In this document: in pieces, positions 61,209 to 64,000 of the stretch
How positions within the stretch are numbered: position 1 is the stretch's first letter
Layout of the letters: each line of letters starts with the position of its first letter
Source: a candidate division LCP-89 bacterium
Lineage (GTDB): Bacteria > Electryoneota > B3-LCP
Assembly: GCA_025774555.1 (NCBI GenBank)
Contig: JALGVT010000030.1
Coordinates: forward strand, 1-64,000
Direction: 5' to 3'
DNA length: 64,000 bases
The notes under the pieces: model-generated
What the model was told of the DNA's origin: nothing
The model's database searches: none
Seen by the model: only the letters and a program-made list of their open reading frames with translations
Translations under genes and position numbers: made by a program

Positions 61209-62314
61209 TGGCACGTATTTTATATATAGCTCCTGAGCATGTCTCGGGAATGATGACGCTTTTTCAGAAGGGGCACCGCGCCCGGGGGCATGAATGCCGG
61301 TATGCCACTTTTTTCCCGGCATCTTCCAGCTTCGAGGAGGATATCTGCCTGAATCTGCCGTTTATGCCGGATTCGGAATGGATGAAAACGGTCAAAAGAG
61401 TGGTTTATCACAGCACGCCTGAAATGCAGGGACAGGCTGACCGGCAGGGGTACCCGCCCGTCTGGAGATCCAGTTCAGCCGCAGAAGCGGTTTTTTTCTT
61501 TCTCCGGGATCGGCTGTTGAACTGCAGGATCAAACGCACTGTCCGAAAATACGATCTGGACAAATTCGACGTCTATCACCTTGATCAGGGAATCGATTTC
61601 TACCGCGATGCGCGCTTTATTAAAAAGATGAAAGCCAGAGGCGCAAAAGTGGTCTGTTTCTACAACGGAACGGATTTGCGTAACCGCGGCGTCATAGCAG
61701 AAATCGACGCGGTCAGTGATCTGAACTTGACCAGCGAGCTGGATCTCCTGCAAAAGCACCCGAGCATAAAATATCTGCACCTCCCTTTCGAGGTTGAACG
61801 ATTCGAACCGAAGGGATATGAAAACGATCCGCTTTTAATCGGTCACGCCTGTCGGGGGAGTGAAGCGCGGCATTTCAAGGGAACGGATCGCATCATTGAG
61901 GTAGTAAAAGAACTGGAACGCGGTTACTCGGTGAAGCTCGATCTGGTGGAAGGACTTCCCAACGAAAAGTGCCTGAAAAGAAAAGCAAATTGGGACCTGG
62001 CAGTAGATCAGATCGCTGACGTCGGAGGCTGGGGTTACGGAGTCAACTCCTTGGAAACGCTCTCCTTCGGCATTCCAACCTGTACTCGCATGAACGCAGA
62101 GTGCGATAGTTTTTTCCATGACCACCCCTTCATCAACGTCGATCATGAGTCTTTAAAAGAGAATCTGATCCGGTTGATTGAAGATAAAGGGTATCGTCAT
62201 ACCAAGGGTAAGCAGGGCTTGGAGTGGGTGCGCAAGACCCATAGCCTCGATAATGTAATGGATAAATTATATCAATTTTACAAAGAAGCAGGAATCGACC
62301 TGGACGCATTTTGA
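61208..62314 (+). CDS. GT-B glycosyltransferase
   Basis: This 368-residue protein has the two-domain GT-B look: an N-terminal MARILYIAPEHVSG segment and a C-terminal part with SLETLSFGIPTCTRM, the usual sugar-nucleotide binding region, and SLKENLIRLIEDKGYRHTKG. The classical group 1 E-x7-E motif is not clear, so activity is less certain than for the next gene. It overlaps its neighbours by 1 and 4 bases. Confidence 0.7.
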   Translation: MARILYIAPEHVSGMMTLFQKGHRARGHECRYATFFPASSSFEEDICLNLPFMPDSEWMKTVKRVVYHSTPEMQGQADRQGYPPVWRSSSAAEAVFFFLRDRLLNCRIKRTVRKYDLDKFDVYHLDQGIDFYRDARFIKKMKARGAKVVCFYNGTDLRNRGVIAEIDAVSDLNLTSELDLLQKHPSIKYLHLPFEVERFEPKGYENDPLLIGHACRGSEARHFKGTDRIIEVVKELERGYSVKLDLVEGLPNEKCLKRKANWDLAVDQIADVGGWGYGVNSLETLSFGIPTCTRMNAECDSFFHDHPFINVDHESLKENLIRLIEDKGYRHTKGKQGLEWVRKTHSLDNVMDKLYQFYKEAGIDLDAF

Positions 62315-63387
62315 AGATAGTCTGGATAGCACAGGATTTGCATATCGGCGGCGGGCAGAGAGTTATCCTGGAACTCTCAAAGAAGCTGGTTAAACGCGGG
62401 CATGAAGTCGAAATCATCTACCCAAGGGGAAGAGGCGGCTTTCAAATCCCCGCGGGTGTGAAGGCGACGCCGTCAGGAATCGACATCAGTTCGCCAATCC
62501 TTTCATTGATCGCGAACACCCCCGCTGTAATAGCGGCAACGCCTTTGTGTGACTGGATGATCTGCAGTATGCCGATCTCGGCGTTCACTGGATTTGCCGC
62601 GGCGCGGCTCCGACAGGCGAAGATGCTCTATTACGTCATGAATGATGAAAGAGCCATGTTTGACGACCGTTCTCTGATGAGATCGACCCTGCTGATATCA
62701 ATCTATCATTCTGTCACCGACCTGGCACACCAGCTGCCAGTGAAAATAGCCGTCAACAGCCAGTGGACCGGAACCCGGGTAAAACACGGCAGAGGATACG
62801 GCTATCCCGTTATACCGCACGGCGTCGATCTTGACGTTTTCAATCCCGATGGTCCCCGATCCGAAGACAAAAATATCTTCACAATTGCCACGGTAGGCAG
62901 AAGACATCGCTGGAAAGGTTTATCTGATCTGATCGAAGCATTGAACCTGCTGTCGGGAGAACAGTCTGGCGACGGAAAGTTTCAGTTGAATCTCATTACG
63001 CAGGATGATATAGACCTCTCCTCGGCGAAGTTTCCTACGCATATCCTCAAACCAGAGAGCGATGAAGAGATTGCCACGGCATTCCATAAAGCAGATATTT
63101 TCGTTCATCCTTCGTGGTTCGAAGGTTTCGGAATGCCTCCTTTAGAGGCGATGGCGTGCGGAACGCCTCCGGTTATCACCGACAGCGGCGGTGTTCGAGA
63201 ATTTGCTCGAGACGGTGAGAACTGCCTGCTCGTTCCCGCCCGAGATCCTGCCGCAATTGCCAACGCGGTGACGCGGTTGATGGAAAACGGTGAACTGGTC
63301 AAGCGATTATCAGCCAGCGGGATAGAAACCGCCTCTGAGTTCACCTGGGATAATGCCGCAAACACTCTTGAAGAAGTGTTATCATAA
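62311..63387 (+). CDS. GT4-family glycosyltransferase
   Basis: This 358-residue group 1 glycosyltransferase has GGGQRVILELSKKLVKRGHEV at the N-terminus, VIPHGVDLDVFNPDG at the domain junction, and the C-terminal E-x7-E motif in WFEGFGMPPLEAMACGTPPV. The start is TTG 62311, overlapping the previous stop (TTGA). It probably acts in cell-envelope or surface polysaccharide synthesis with its neighbours. Confidence 0.92.
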   Translation: MKIVWIAQDLHIGGGQRVILELSKKLVKRGHEVEIIYPRGRGGFQIPAGVKATPSGIDISSPILSLIANTPAVIAATPLCDWMICSMPISAFTGFAAARLRQAKMLYYVMNDERAMFDDRSLMRSTLLISIYHSVTDLAHQLPVKIAVNSQWTGTRVKHGRGYGYPVIPHGVDLDVFNPDGPRSEDKNIFTIATVGRRHRWKGLSDLIEALNLLSGEQSGDGKFQLNLITQDDIDLSSAKFPTHILKPESDEEIATAFHKADIFVHPSWFEGFGMPPLEAMACGTPPVITDSGGVREFARDGENCLLVPARDPAAIANAVTRLMENGELVKRLSASGIETASEFTWDNAANTLEEVLS

Positions 63388-63390
63388 GCC

Positions 63391-64000
63391 ATGACCGCCT
63401 CAATCGTCATACCTGCTTACAATGCCTCCCGCACCATCAGCCTCGTGCTGACCGCCCTGACAAAACAGGATTGTACCGATTTCGAAGTCATAGTCGTTGA
63501 CGACGCCTCGTCTGACGATACCTCCGCTCTGGCTGAGAGTTTCTCTGATCGTCTAAATCTGAAGGTGCACCGTGTTGAAGAGAACCTCGGACGCGCCCGC
63601 ATTAGAAATTTCGGGATTGAAAAAGCGTCAGGGGAGGTGGTCTTACTACTGGACAGTGATATCGAAACCATCCCGACTTATGTTTCAACACATCTCGCTC
63701 TGCATGGACGTGAACCTCGTGCGGTAGGCGTCGGCGCTTTGCGATATCCACCTCATCTTAGTCAAAGAGCCTTGGCGAAGTATTATACTTCGCGCGGTGG
63801 AGCTAAACTCCGAGAGGGCGAGCCTCTCCCTGGCAAAGCCTTCGTTTCCTGTCTGGCGTCTTTCCGCCGGTCAGTCTTCGATGAAATAGGCGGTTTCCAT
63901 GACGGATTCAGAATCTACGGAGGTGAGGATCTTGAATTAGGTCTCAAGTTCCAGAAAAGCGGATCTGCGTTGACCTATCTCCCTTCTGCAGTTGGATATC
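63391..64000 (+). CDS. GT2-family glycosyltransferase (cut by window end)
   Basis: The frame opens at ATG 63391, 3 bases after the previous stop, and runs off the window with 203 codons visible. It has the GT-A fold motifs SIVIPAYNASRTI, VIVVDDASSDDTSA, the DxD motif LLLDSDIETIP, and the later GEDLELGLKFQKSG segment. It should transfer a sugar from a nucleotide donor; acceptor unknown. Confidence 0.9.
   Translation, partial: MTASIVIPAYNASRTISLVLTALTKQDCTDFEVIVVDDASSDDTSALAESFSDRLNLKVHRVEENLGRARIRNFGIEKASGEVVLLLDSDIETIPTYVSTHLALHGREPRAVGVGALRYPPHLSQRALAKYYTSRGGAKLREGEPLPGKAFVSCLASFRRSVFDEIGGFHDGFRIYGGEDLELGLKFQKSGSALTYLPSAVGY

Noticed and set aside
1-64000. tRNA, rRNA, prophage or complete insertion sequence
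   Set aside because: No cloverleaf with a recognisable T-loop, no rRNA signature, and no integrase, transposase or capsid gene was seen. The TIR elements carry no ORF.

Overview
The window is bacterial, protein-dense and mostly + strand. It fits an uncultured diderm lineage of the FCB superphylum, near candidate phyla such as KSB1, Zixibacteria, Marinimicrobia or Cloacimonadota; the exact phylum cannot be fixed from sequence alone. The reasons are a 2122-residue SprA/Sov-type type IX secretion (T9SS) translocon protein, six secreted proteins ending in a T9SS-like sorting domain (NPFNP..T.I pattern, C-terminal Lys), an M28 glutaminyl-cyclase-like enzyme next to sprA, several outer-membrane beta-barrels, and promoters with a TTGAC-N17-TATATT architecture unlike the classical Bacteroidetes promoter.

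Layout. 1-9.7 kb: housekeeping genes (PHP-domain protein, purF, cysS, gltX) around a tight lipid-type cluster of UbiA prenyltransferase, ferredoxin, geranylgeranyl reductase and CDP-alcohol phosphatidyltransferase. 9.8-20.4 kb: T9SS block with two cargo proteins, sprA and the cyclase-like enzyme. 20.5-31.6 kb: Ppx/GppA-type phosphatase, hrcA-grpE-dnaJ, a ComEA-like protein, a pair of pilus-assembly-like membrane proteins, rsmA, mgtE, recO, dprA. 32.5-34.1 kb (- strand): thioredoxin, ECF sigma factor, zinc-finger anti-sigma factor and DUF1858 redox protein, preceded by a small membrane ORF with an in-frame UGA that may be a selenoprotein. 34.9-38 kb: an unknown secreted protein and a T9SS cargo protein. 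38.4-45.5 kb: TetR regulator, TolC, HlyD-type adaptor, two ABC ATPases and two permeases, an export system of YbhGFSR type. 46-53.7 kb: three more T9SS cargo proteins and a YeiH-type transporter. 54-55.2 kb: rpmE and a DUF1385 protein. 55.4-60.2 kb: pgsB-pgsC-pgsW followed by an unknown periplasmic duplicated-domain protein and an outer-membrane beta-barrel, a candidate diderm poly-gamma-glutamate (or related polymer) synthesis and export locus. 60.2-64 kb: a K+ channel with RCK domain and three glycosyltransferases, the last cut by the window end.

Intergenic DNA is rich in repeats. There are seven copies of a 130-190 bp element with 16-bp terminal inverted repeats (GGGGCTGTCCCAAAAG), GC-rich palindromes, tandem heptamers, and a ~290-bp direct repeat carrying a promoter on both sides of one cargo gene. 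Palindromes and heptamers also lie in frame inside two cargo genes. No tRNA, rRNA, CRISPR array, phage or complete insertion sequence was seen.

The leading candidates for an undescribed system are the pgsBCW + duplicated-domain + beta-barrel locus, the ferredoxin-coupled isoprenoid-lipid cluster, and the thioredoxin/sigma operon with its UGA-containing small membrane protein.
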